Both the position numbers and the translations under genes were made by a program. From contig JBJXGU010000330.1 of assembly GCA_046160245.1 (NCBI GenBank), forward strand, positions 1-11,533: 11,533 nt of DNA, written 5' to 3'. Source of the DNA: JAJTFW01 sp046160245. Lineage in GTDB: Bacteria; Bacteroidota; Bacteroidia; AKYH767-A; OLB10. Shown here one piece after another: positions 6,982-11,533 of this stretch (the first letter of the stretch is position 1; each line of letters opens with the position of its first letter). The notes under the pieces are model-generated. The model was not told the DNA's origin and made no database searches. It saw nothing but the letters and a program-made list of their open reading frames with translations.

Positions 6982-7428
6982 TTATTTCCGTGACACATAT
7001 TTGAAATCCTTCTTCCCATCTTGAACTTCAATTTTTGTTATATCATTCAATGGAATACTTTTTCCAATTGCAGAAATAAACCTTGATTGAACTCCAATTA
7101 CATTACTATCACTGAATATAACTCTGTCAAAATAAAAAACAGTTCTTTTGTTTTCTTGCCCGTAAGTAAATCTTATTTCAATGGATGGCTTATTTTCTAA
7201 TTTAACCTCTTTTCCATTTTTATCAAGGCAATAAATTATCTTAATTGGATTGGCAGGATATTCATAGGATTCACCCATTGGTCCTCTCACTTTTACTTGT
7301 TCCAATGTTGTTGAATCAATTCCAGCGAATTGATGTTTAAAACTATCCACTGGAATTGTATAGCTTGCACATGAATTTAATAAAAGGAATGATGTCAAAA
7401 CAGTAATAAAGTTCAGAATATTTTTCAC
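6982..7428 (-). CDS. Small lipoprotein of unknown function
   Basis: 148 residues. The N-terminus MKNILNFITVLTSFLLLNSC ends in a lipobox (LLNSC, Cys20), followed by ASYTIPVDSF, so the mature protein is a lipid-anchored envelope protein. The rest is beta-rich with GPMGESYEYPANPIKIIYCLDKNGKEV, IEIRFTYGQENKRTVFYFDRVIF and a closing IPLNDITKIEVQDGKKDFKYV; the last segment resembles the strand-turn-strand of small envelope proteins involved in stress or surface maintenance. No named family is recognised. It begins 41 bases after the GTTAACGG end of the preceding repeat, and 142 bp separate its stop from the DUF998-like start. That gap has only a weak CTGAAACTTAATT end (from 6873 on plus) resembling the cassette ends. 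Confidence 0.8.
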   Translation of the reverse strand: MKNILNFITVLTSFLLLNSCASYTIPVDSFKHQFAGIDSTTLEQVKVRGPMGESYEYPANPIKIIYCLDKNGKEVKLENKPSIEIRFTYGQENKRTVFYFDRVIFSDSNVIGVQSRFISAIGKSIPLNDITKIEVQDGKKDFKYVSRK

Positions 7429-7469
7429 TTCGAAGAATTTATTTGTTTTTAGATTACATCAGAAAATTA

Positions 7470-7603
7470 CCGTTAACTAATTGCCCTCTGATACAAACTT
7501 GCCTACAGCAAGTAGGTTCATAACTCATTTCGTTTTGCAACTTTGCGATAAGGGGAATATTCATTGTAAAACTTAATTCGAAGCTACCATTTTTCTAATA
7601 ATG
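7470..7603 (-). repeat. Dispersed intergenic repeat, copy C, with cassette-type end
   Basis: This copy lies between the Fic and lipoprotein genes. The end CCGTTAAC (7470-7477, coding strand GTTAACGG), followed by TAATTGC and TGATACAAACTTGC, parallels CTGCCAACTAATTGC and CGATACAAAATT of site 2. At 7572-7603 it carries the CTTAATTCGAA block shared with 4241-4275 and 8464-8498. Between them a small hairpin CTTGC (7498-7502) / GCAAG (7508-7512) takes the place of the CCTGC palindrome. The remaining stretch to the Fic stop (7604-7694) holds no gene. Confidence 0.55.
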
Positions 7604-7694
7604 AAAAGTAAAACGGAGCGTAAAATACCGCTTCTGCATTCCTCGATACCGACAGTAGTTATGTTCTTACCCCCTGGCATATTCACAAGCAAGG

Positions 7695-8246
7695 TTAGTC
7701 TTCGTCTTTTTCATAACCTTCATAATAATAACTCTGCTCGATTCCTTTAAAGATGATTTCTATATTGTCGACATCAGCAGTTAAATTGTTCATCAGCAGC
7801 GTTCTTAATTCTAAATCGTTAATTGGACTTCTCTCCATCGATTGTAAGTAAAGAGTTTTATCAATGAATTGCCAGTTTACTACTTTCTTGAGTTGTTTTT
7901 TTAAAATCATGTCCAGCCAAATGCGCATTGCTCTCCCATTTCCTTCCATAAATGGATGTGCAATATTCATTTCGACATATTTGGCAATAATCTCTTCAAA
8001 GGAGTTTTCAGGCAGTTGCTCAATTTTTATGAGAATTTCTTTAAGGTAAATTGCATTTGCAAATCTAAAACCGCCTTTTGAAATATTAAGTTTTCGGATT
8101 TCGCCAGCAAAATCGTATAAACCATCAAACAGATAATGATGTATTTCTTTGAGACCTTGGGTCGTGCCGATTTCTATTTTATTGATGTCATTCGATTCGA
8201 ATAATCGATATGCTTTTTCTAAGCAGCTTTTGTCAATATTTTTCAT
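7695..8246 (-). CDS. fic: Class III Fic protein (NmFic-like AMP-transferase)
   Basis: 183 residues. Fic enzymes transfer AMP from ATP to a target hydroxyl; the close relative NmFic of Neisseria meningitidis and related FicT-type proteins have been linked to AMPylation of type II topoisomerases. The catalytic motif HPFMEGNGRAMR is complete at 97-108, with catalytic His97, the metal-binding Glu101 and the arginines that hold the phosphates. The flap region YDFAGEIRKLNISKGGFRFAN (44-64) is intact. The C-terminus carries the class III inhibitory helix motif SxxxEG as SYYYEG (172-177), so the protein should be self-inhibited and relieved by dilution and autoAMPylation without a separate antitoxin. 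From memory the whole sequence resembles NmFic closely, including IAKYVEMNIAHPF and the SYYYEGYEK end. It is the first gene of the array, 104 bases after a GTTGCCAG end. Confidence 0.95.
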   Translation of the reverse strand: MKNIDKSCLEKAYRLFESNDINKIEIGTTQGLKEIHHYLFDGLYDFAGEIRKLNISKGGFRFANAIYLKEILIKIEQLPENSFEEIIAKYVEMNIAHPFMEGNGRAMRIWLDMILKKQLKKVVNWQFIDKTLYLQSMERSPINDLELRTLLMNNLTADVDNIEIIFKGIEQSYYYEGYEKDED

Positions 8247-8350
8247 CAGATTTCGTCAACTTACTAGCTATACAAAAGTAGTGCAAATGACTGAAATTAC
8301 CTATACACACAAATTTTTTGTCGTCTTCTGGGAAGTTGATTTTGTACTTA

Positions 8351-8498
8351 CTGGCAACTCATTGCTAACTGTTACGAATTTATCTTCAGGAGGAAGGCCT
8401 GCCTTAAGCAGGAAGGACTGCTTTCAGCTAGTAGGTTTATAATTCCTATTACCCTCTGTAAAGCTTAATTCGAAAATACTAATTTTCTGACAGTGTAG
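8351..8498 (-). repeat. Dispersed intergenic repeat, copy D (array right end)
   Basis: This copy starts with CTGGCAAC (8351-8358, coding strand GTTGCCAG). TTGCTAACTGTTACGAA follows, matching the TAATTGCTAGCCGATACAA block of site 2. A CCTGCCTTAAGCAGG palindrome (8398-8412) comes next, then TTTATAATTCCTAT (8436-8449), identical to copy A, and finally the 35-bp block 8464-8498 with CTTAATTCGAA. It is the most complete copy in the window. No gene lies immediately upstream of it on the coding strand, so it would be the attC of an empty cassette or an attI-like boundary. Confidence 0.6.
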
Positions 8499-8550
8499 AA
8501 TTTTCTTCGGAGTGGGTAGGTTACAAGTTATTTGTTTGACTTAGCCTGAT

Positions 8551-8595
8551 CCCGACTTGCCTTTGCATAGCTACGGCGAAGCAAGGAGATTCGGG
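8551..8595. repeat. Long hairpin CCCGACTTGC...GCAAG...TCGGG
   Basis: Outer arms CCCGA (8551-8555) and TCGGG (8591-8595) enclose CTTGCCTT (8556-8563) and AAGCAAG (8579-8585), which pair with one bulged base. The loop contains GCATAGCTACGGCG. There is no T-run, so it is a REP-like palindrome rather than a clear terminator. Confidence 0.45.
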
Positions 8596-8658
8596 AAGGT
8601 TGACTTTTTAGTTAGATTGTATTTAATGTTGACTAAAATCATTATCCGTAGTAAAATA

Positions 8659-8787
8659 CCTTTGTGTTCTCTGTGCCATCTTTGTGATCTCAGTGGTAAA
8701 AGAAGTCTTTATTAAAAGAGAAATGCTGATTCTATTAATAATTTTTTTTTACCACAGAGGACACAGAGTTTTTCACGGAGGACACGG
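8659..8787. repeat. Inverted repeat of CCACAGAG-type units
   Basis: The left arm (8659-8700) reads, in reverse complement, TTTACCACTGAGATCACAAA and then GATGGCACAGAGAACACAAA. The right arm (8748-8787) reads TTTACCACAGAGGACACAGA and then GTTTTTCACGGAGGACACGG. The arms are similar over about 40 bases, and each contains repeated CACAGAG or CACGGAG units at roughly 10-20 base intervals. The 47-base centre is AT-rich. Similar CCACAGAGGACACAGAG stretches occur as interspersed repeats in many environmental bacteria; their function is not established. Confidence 0.6.
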
Positions 8788-8902
8788 GCCGATTGGAGAT
8801 ATTAGAAGTTAGATGTTAGATGTTGGTCGCAAGGCTTCTCGCTTAGATGCTGCCTGAGGCTCTCGAGGGCAGCCACTCTCGCACTCATTCTCACTCTGAA
8901 CC

Positions 8903-9466
8903 CTACATTCCAAAATTAAACCCAAGTCGGAGTATTGGATTTTCATAAATCTTATAGTCGCTTTCGATGACGTTATATAAAATCATTAGCGTCATTGCTG
9001 AATTACCTCCAATGCGCTGTGTGTAGCCTCCACCAACAAAAAGACTGGGAACATTTGCACGAATTAGTTTTGTAAAGAGTAAGTCGGGCACTTCAATATT
9101 CACCACTTCAAATTCTGAATACAACAAAATGCTCTCATGTACTTGGTACTGTGCAAAAGTTCGACCACCATAAATATGAGTTTCGTATCGGTAATTCACA
9201 AAACGGCGATCATTATAATAGGTGTAAGTAGGTCCTAAACCCATTCCGAACTTTTCGGTGATTTTATATCCGATAGTTGGTGCCACATTGATGTAAGTAA
9301 GCGATCCGAAACTTAGACCAATATTGCCACCAAAAAAGAGTCGATCTTTGAAGGCGGGTTTGTCCCTCACCAGCGGACTTTGTCGAGTGGGTTGTTCCTC
9401 CCTTTCTTGTCCATAAGAAACGGTGACTAACAGACTTAAAACTACCAGTAATAAATATTTTCTCAT
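8903..9466 (-). CDS. Outer-membrane beta-barrel protein, porin-like
   Basis: 187 residues. MRKYLLLVVLSLLVTVSYGQ is a signal peptide with cleavage near residues 19-20, followed by a charged low-complexity linker EREEQPTRQSPLVRDKPAFKDR. From about residue 42 on, short amphipathic strands alternate with turns: LFFGGNIGLSFGSLTYINVAPTIGYKIT, FGMGLGPTYTYYND, THIYGGRTFAQYQVH, SILLYSEFEVVNI, VPSLFVGGGYTQRIG and LRLGFNFGM. This fits an eight-stranded small barrel. It ends in Met rather than Phe, but the preceding FNFG supplies the aromatic C-terminal signature. It is divergent from the SDR gene with 66 bases between the start codons. Role unknown; likely structural or a small pore. It lies outside the cassette array and has normal chromosomal character. 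Confidence 0.82.
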   Translation of the reverse strand: MRKYLLLVVLSLLVTVSYGQEREEQPTRQSPLVRDKPAFKDRLFFGGNIGLSFGSLTYINVAPTIGYKITEKFGMGLGPTYTYYNDRRFVNYRYETHIYGGRTFAQYQVHESILLYSEFEVVNIEVPDLLFTKLIRANVPSLFVGGGYTQRIGGNSAMTLMILYNVIESDYKIYENPILRLGFNFGM

Positions 9467-9479
9467 AATAATTACAAAT

Positions 9480-9487
9480 CAAAGGTA
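9480..9487 (-). promoter_or_regulatory. Candidate -7 box for the outer-membrane barrel gene
   Basis: On the minus strand TACCTTTG fits TAnnTTTG and ends 13 bases before the ATG at 9466. No TTG lies at the expected -33 distance, and the implied leader would be only about six bases, so the assignment is weak. The region also serves the divergent SDR gene. Confidence 0.25.
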
Positions 9488-9532
9488 CAACTTTCATTGA
9501 TTTTTATTCCTTTGCAGGAAGGAATTTATAAA

Positions 9533-10240
9533 ATGGAATATCAACATTACTATTTAGTGACAGGAGCCTCCTCAGGTATTGGCTTTGCGACCGCTTTAGT
9601 TCTTGCCCAAAACAAACGCAATAAAGTCATTGCTATTGCCAGAAACGCTACTAAACTTGAGTCTTTACGATTGGCATCAGAAAATAAAATTGACATCCTT
9701 CCCTTCGACCTTGAAAAAGGAAATTTATCCGACTTAGTGGATGACTTAAAGAATATGGGTGTGAATCAAATTTCTGGAGTCATACATAATGCTGGCTATT
9801 TAGTAAGCAAGAAATTTGGAGACATTAGTTCCCTTGATTTGCAAAAAACATATGAAGTGAATGTATTTGCCCCTTTTAGGTTGACCCAACATTTGCTACC
9901 CTTTTTAAAACAAGCGAAAGGTGCGCATGTCGTCAATATTTCTTCAGTAGGCGGTATACAAGGAAGCGTGAAGTTTGATGGATTGAGTGCTTATTCAAGC
10001 AGCAAAGGAGCCTTATGTATCTTAACCGAATGCTTAGCCAATGAATTAAGAGACGAAAGAATAAATGTCAATTGCTTAGCATTAGGTGCTGTTCAAACAG
10101 CGATGTGGCATCAGGCTTTTCCGGGCTACGAAGCTCCTTTAAACGCAAATGAAATGGGTGAATTTGTGGCTTGGTTTATTGAAAATGGAAGTAAGTTTTT
10201 CAATGGAAAGATACTACCGGTAGCATTGAGTACGCCTTAG
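9533..10240 (+). CDS. Short-chain dehydrogenase/reductase (classical SDR)
   Basis: 235 residues from the ATG at 9533, chosen because a purine-rich GGAAGGAA (9517-9524) lies eight bases upstream; the longer frame from a TTG at 9497 runs through that site. The Rossmann cofactor motif TGASSGIG is at 10-17, HNAG at 85-88 (usual NNAG), Asn110 in the helix, Ser137/Ser138 in NISSVGG, and the catalytic YSSSK at 154-158, so the Asn-Ser-Tyr-Lys tetrad is intact. AIARN after the second strand suggests NADP(H) preference. Classical SDRs reduce or oxidise alcohols and ketones in the cytosol; the substrate cannot be read from sequence. The tail FFNGKILPVAL corresponds to the usual G-x-x-x-x-VDGG end. Alone on this strand, convergent with the toxin-antitoxin operon. 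Confidence 0.93.
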   Translation: MEYQHYYLVTGASSGIGFATALVLAQNKRNKVIAIARNATKLESLRLASENKIDILPFDLEKGNLSDLVDDLKNMGVNQISGVIHNAGYLVSKKFGDISSLDLQKTYEVNVFAPFRLTQHLLPFLKQAKGAHVVNISSVGGIQGSVKFDGLSAYSSSKGALCILTECLANELRDERINVNCLALGAVQTAMWHQAFPGYEAPLNANEMGEFVAWFIENGSKFFNGKILPVALSTP

Positions 10241-10246
10241 CCTGGT

Positions 10247-10265
10247 CCATCTTTTTAGGAGATGG
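10247..10265. terminator. Weak hairpin after the SDR gene
   Basis: CCATCT (10247-10252) and AGATGG (10260-10265) form a 6-bp stem with a 7-base loop, starting seven bases after the SDR stop. The following bases are T-rich but without a continuous run, so termination is possible but not certain. Confidence 0.3.
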
Positions 10266-10369
10266 GTTCATCGATTTCACTTTAATTTTCAATTTAGCTC
10301 AACAAAAATCAAATAATCGGCAATACTTACTAATTGATTACAAATAGCATTGAAAGAAATTAAACTTAA

Positions 10370-10666
10370 TTACAAAGTACTTGGATCTTGTCGATTATCA
10401 AATAATGAAACAATAGTTATTCCCAAATTAGACTCTGTGTAAATAATTGATACTTGTTTTGTCAAAACAAATCGTCGAAGTTTTGAACGTAAGAGTGACA
10501 CTGGAAACATTTTAGGTCTTTGAGCAATTAAAGTTATCCCATGATCCAACTTCTTCAAAAAATTATCCACTTCCTTTTCAGACCAACTCGTTTTTAAATA
10601 TAAAATAATCGCTTCTAAATTACGAAGTGCTTGATCTGACCAAAAGATCTTAGCATTATCTACCAT
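10370..10666 (-). CDS. RelE/ParE superfamily toxin
   Basis: 98 residues. The pattern IFWSDQALRNLEAIILYLKTSWSEKEVDNFLKKLD, two N-terminal helices after a first strand, followed by PKMFPVSLLRSKLRRFVLTKQVSIIYTESNLGITIVSLFDNRQDP, is typical of ParE-like toxins (strand RRFVLTKQVSIIYT, closing strand ITIVSLFDNRQDP). RelE proteins cut mRNA on the ribosome and ParE proteins poison gyrase; the absence of a clear RelE catalytic Lys/Arg/Tyr set and the SLFDNRQDP end favour the ParE side, but this is not decided. Its ATG lies inside the end of the antitoxin gene (11-bp overlap), so the two are translationally coupled. The gene is convergent with the SDR gene. Confidence 0.88.
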   Translation of the reverse strand: MVDNAKIFWSDQALRNLEAIILYLKTSWSEKEVDNFLKKLDHGITLIAQRPKMFPVSLLRSKLRRFVLTKQVSIIYTESNLGITIVSLFDNRQDPSTL

Positions 10667-10883
10667 ATTTTTTCATAACGTCCTTATGCGATATTACTTT
10701 CCCATCCTCTATATCCTTCAATCCTTTTTCAATGGACTCCCTTTGAGCTTCCGACAGCGTTTCCCACCAGTCTTGTGAAGAAGAAAAATTATCCTTAAAA
10801 ACATTTAATTTTTCAATAACACCTTTATCATTTAAAGAAAGTAACCATTCGATTAACTTCAATTTTTCAGCATGAATATCCAT
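10656..10883 (-). CDS. Antitoxin of the RelE/ParE-type module
   Basis: 75 residues, first gene of the pair and overlapping the toxin start by 11 bp, the usual antitoxin-toxin order. The N-terminal MDIHAEKLKLIEWLLSLNDKGVIEKL forms an amphipathic helix pair. A linker with DNFSSSQDWWETLSEAQ follows, and the C-terminal helix RESIEKGLKDIEDGKVISHKDVMKKYG resembles the toxin-binding tail of antitoxins next to ParE genes in Bacteroidota. No ribbon-helix-helix or helix-turn-helix DNA-binding domain is recognised by eye, so autoregulation is unproven. Start at the ATG 10883; the neighbouring upstream sequence is AT-rich with no clear Shine-Dalgarno. Identification relies mainly on context and the C-terminal pattern. 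Confidence 0.78.
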   Translation of the reverse strand: MDIHAEKLKLIEWLLSLNDKGVIEKLNVFKDNFSSSQDWWETLSEAQRESIEKGLKDIEDGKVISHKDVMKKYGR

Positions 10884-11045
10884 AGAATAATGATTTATAA
10901 AACAAATTTAAGAAAAGAAAATCCTAATTACAAATTCCCTATCGAATTATTCAAGACTTAATTCAATAATTTCTTCATTTCTGAGAAATAGATAAATGAG
11001 GATCCATTTCAATAGTAAAAATAGTTGGTCTACTGCTATCATTCG

Positions 11046-11070
11046 ATTTGAGTTCAATATCCGCTCAAAT
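11046..11070. promoter_or_regulatory. Inverted repeat upstream of acetyl-CoA synthetase (possible operator)
   Basis: ATTTGAG (11046-11052) and CTCAAAT (11064-11070) are perfect 7-bp inverted arms with an 11-base spacer, centred about 29 bases before the -7 box. The position and the near two-turn centre-to-centre spacing suit a dimeric regulator. The factor is unknown. Confidence 0.35.
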
Positions 11071-11082
11071 TGGAAACTTTTG

Positions 11083-11090
11083 TATATTTG
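11083..11090 (+). promoter_or_regulatory. Candidate -7 box of the acetyl-CoA synthetase promoter
   Basis: TATATTTG fits TAnnTTTG and lies 24 bases before the ATG at 11115, with the same octamer and nearly the same distance as before the long-chain acyl-CoA synthetase (1267-1274). No TTG at the usual -33 spacing is visible. Confidence 0.4.
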
Positions 11091-11114
11091 AATGACCATC
11101 CAAGTCCATAGAAA

Positions 11115-11533
11115 ATGAACTCAAGAATAAGAAACCTCGAAGAATACCATAAAGCTTACCAAGAGAGTGTAGAAAATCCAGAAAAATTTTGGGCAAATAT
11201 TGCAGAGGAGTTTAGTTGGAGAAAGCCATGGAGCAAAGTACTGAGCTGGAATTTTGATGCATTTGATGTAAAATGGTTTGAAGGCGGACAATTAAATATC
11301 ACGGAGAACTGCCTCGATCGCTACTTAGAGGAAAGAGGAAATCAAGTTGCGATTTTATGGGAGCCTAATGATCCAACTCAGCCTTCAAAGAAAATTACTT
11401 ACAATCAACTGCACGAAGAAGTTTGCAAAGCGGCAAACATGTTAAAAAAATTAGGTGCAGAAAAGGGTGACCGAATTTGTATTTACATGCCCATGGTTCC
11501 AGAGGCGGCGATAACCATGTTGGCTTGTGCACG
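11115..11533 (+). CDS. acs: Acetyl-CoA synthetase, N-terminal part (cut by window edge)
   Basis: 139 codons from the ATG at 11115 run to the right edge without a stop. The translation starts MNSRIRNLEEYHKAYQESVE and contains the hallmark Acs N-terminal region: FWANIAEEFSWRKPWSKVL, WFEGGQLNITENCLDRYLE, and at the end KGDRICIYMPMVPEAAITML followed by ACAR. These parallel the WYEDGTLNLAANCLDRHL and IYMPMVPEAAVAMLACAR segments of E. coli Acs. The enzyme converts acetate, ATP and CoA to acetyl-CoA through acetyl-AMP in the cytosol, and is often controlled by lysine acetylation of its C-terminal PK-SGK motif, which is outside the window. It has its own upstream control region (inverted repeat and -7 box) and diverges from the toxin-antitoxin operon. 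The identification is very secure even though about four fifths of the protein is missing. Confidence 0.97.
   Translation, partial: MNSRIRNLEEYHKAYQESVENPEKFWANIAEEFSWRKPWSKVLSWNFDAFDVKWFEGGQLNITENCLDRYLEERGNQVAILWEPNDPTQPSKKITYNQLHEEVCKAANMLKKLGAEKGDRICIYMPMVPEAAITMLACA

Larger units (their letters stand above)
3170..8500 (-). mobile_element. Candidate integrase-less gene-cassette array (CALIN-like)
   Basis: Eight unrelated small genes are all read on the minus strand, each set off by non-coding gaps with shared ends. Coding-strand octamers of the form GTTRGCAG sit before five of them: GTTGCCAG (8358-8351), GTTAACGG (7477-7470), GTTAGCAG (6052-6045), GTTGGCAG (5505-5498) and GTTGGAAG (4773-4766). 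CAAC immediately follows the stop codon of the GNAT, VOC and DUF998-like genes. Three gaps fold as imperfect inverted repeats between these ends. One-gene cassettes of mixed function with an attC site at the 3' end and a common orientation define integron cassette arrays. No integrase or attI is in the window, and the left end abuts a truncated barrel gene. By eye the array is more AT-rich than the flanking metabolic genes. Confidence 0.55.
8247..8902. other. Gene-free stretch of 656 bases with repeats and hairpins
   Basis: No convincing protein gene is seen on either strand. In order it holds a plain leader for the Fic gene, repeat copy D (8351-8498), a long hairpin (8551-8595), the CCACAGAG-type inverted repeat (8659-8787), a short tandem repeat of GTTAGAT units near 8809-8823, and a GC-rich hairpin GCTGCC (8849-8854) / GGCAGC (8868-8873) just after the stop of the minus-strand barrel gene. 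The last could act as a terminator for that gene, but no T-run follows. This stretch is the right-hand boundary between array and chromosome. Confidence 0.6.

Noticed and set aside
3179..8246. A single functional operon encoding one pathway or defence system
   Set aside because: All genes share orientation, but the gaps (mostly 140-270 bp) carry recombination-like ends and the proteins span unrelated families and compartments. No nuclease, helicase, reverse transcriptase or other defence core is present.
6982..8246. Fic gene and following lipoprotein gene as a toxin-antitoxin pair
   Set aside because: They are 266 bp apart with a repeat between, the lipoprotein is exported, and the Fic protein already carries its own inhibitory helix.
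8149..8442. Plus-strand open frame of 97 codons overlapping the Fic gene start and repeat copy D
   Set aside because: It lies antisense to the Fic coding region and runs into the dispersed repeat; the translation has no domain pattern and ends in palindromic sequence.
3170..8500. CRISPR array or insertion sequence
   Set aside because: The repeats are long, diverged and separated by genes of different length rather than by uniform spacers. No transposase frame or terminal inverted repeats bounding the region were found.

Overview
The window looks like the chromosome of a Bacteroidota bacterium; the genus is not resolvable by eye. The evidence is low GC, weak Shine-Dalgarno sequences, TAnnTTTG-type -7 promoter boxes, signal peptides ending in FGQ or YGQ, small outer-membrane barrels, and ordinary Bacteroidota-like housekeeping genes. 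No rRNA, tRNA, CRISPR array, transposase or integrase was found.

Left flank (1-3069): a minus-strand pair encodes the N-terminus of a DUF4442 hotdog thioesterase-like protein (cut by the window edge) and a nitronate monooxygenase, separated by one base. They diverge from a plus-strand long-chain acyl-CoA synthetase. Just beyond the synthetase stop is a short C-terminal relic of an outer-membrane beta-barrel gene.

Centre (about 3170-8500): eight small, unrelated genes all read on the minus strand. They encode a GNAT acetyltransferase, a cytosolic NTF2-like protein, an exported NTF2-like protein, an unknown anchored protein, a VOC/glyoxalase-like protein, a DUF998-like membrane protein, a lipoprotein and an NmFic-like Fic AMP-transferase. 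Three gaps carry imperfect inverted-repeat sites of about 135-141 bp whose ends read CAAC and GTTRGCAG. In two of these the CAAC end directly abuts the upstream stop codon. This is the architecture of integron attC sites, so the stretch is interpreted as a cassette array without an integrase in view (CALIN-like). Four gaps share a second dispersed repeat family, and three of those copies carry CCTGC-type palindromes.

Spacer (8247-8902): no gene. It holds one more repeat copy with a GTTGCCAG end, a strong hairpin, and a 130-bp inverted repeat of CCACAGAG-type units.

Right flank (8903-11533): an outer-membrane barrel protein gene (minus) diverges from a short-chain dehydrogenase/reductase (plus). 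A RelE/ParE-type toxin-antitoxin pair follows on the minus strand, and then the 5' part of acetyl-CoA synthetase (plus), which runs off the end. The flanks are ordinary metabolism; the centre looks like horizontally acquired cargo inserted beside, and probably into, an older outer-membrane protein gene.
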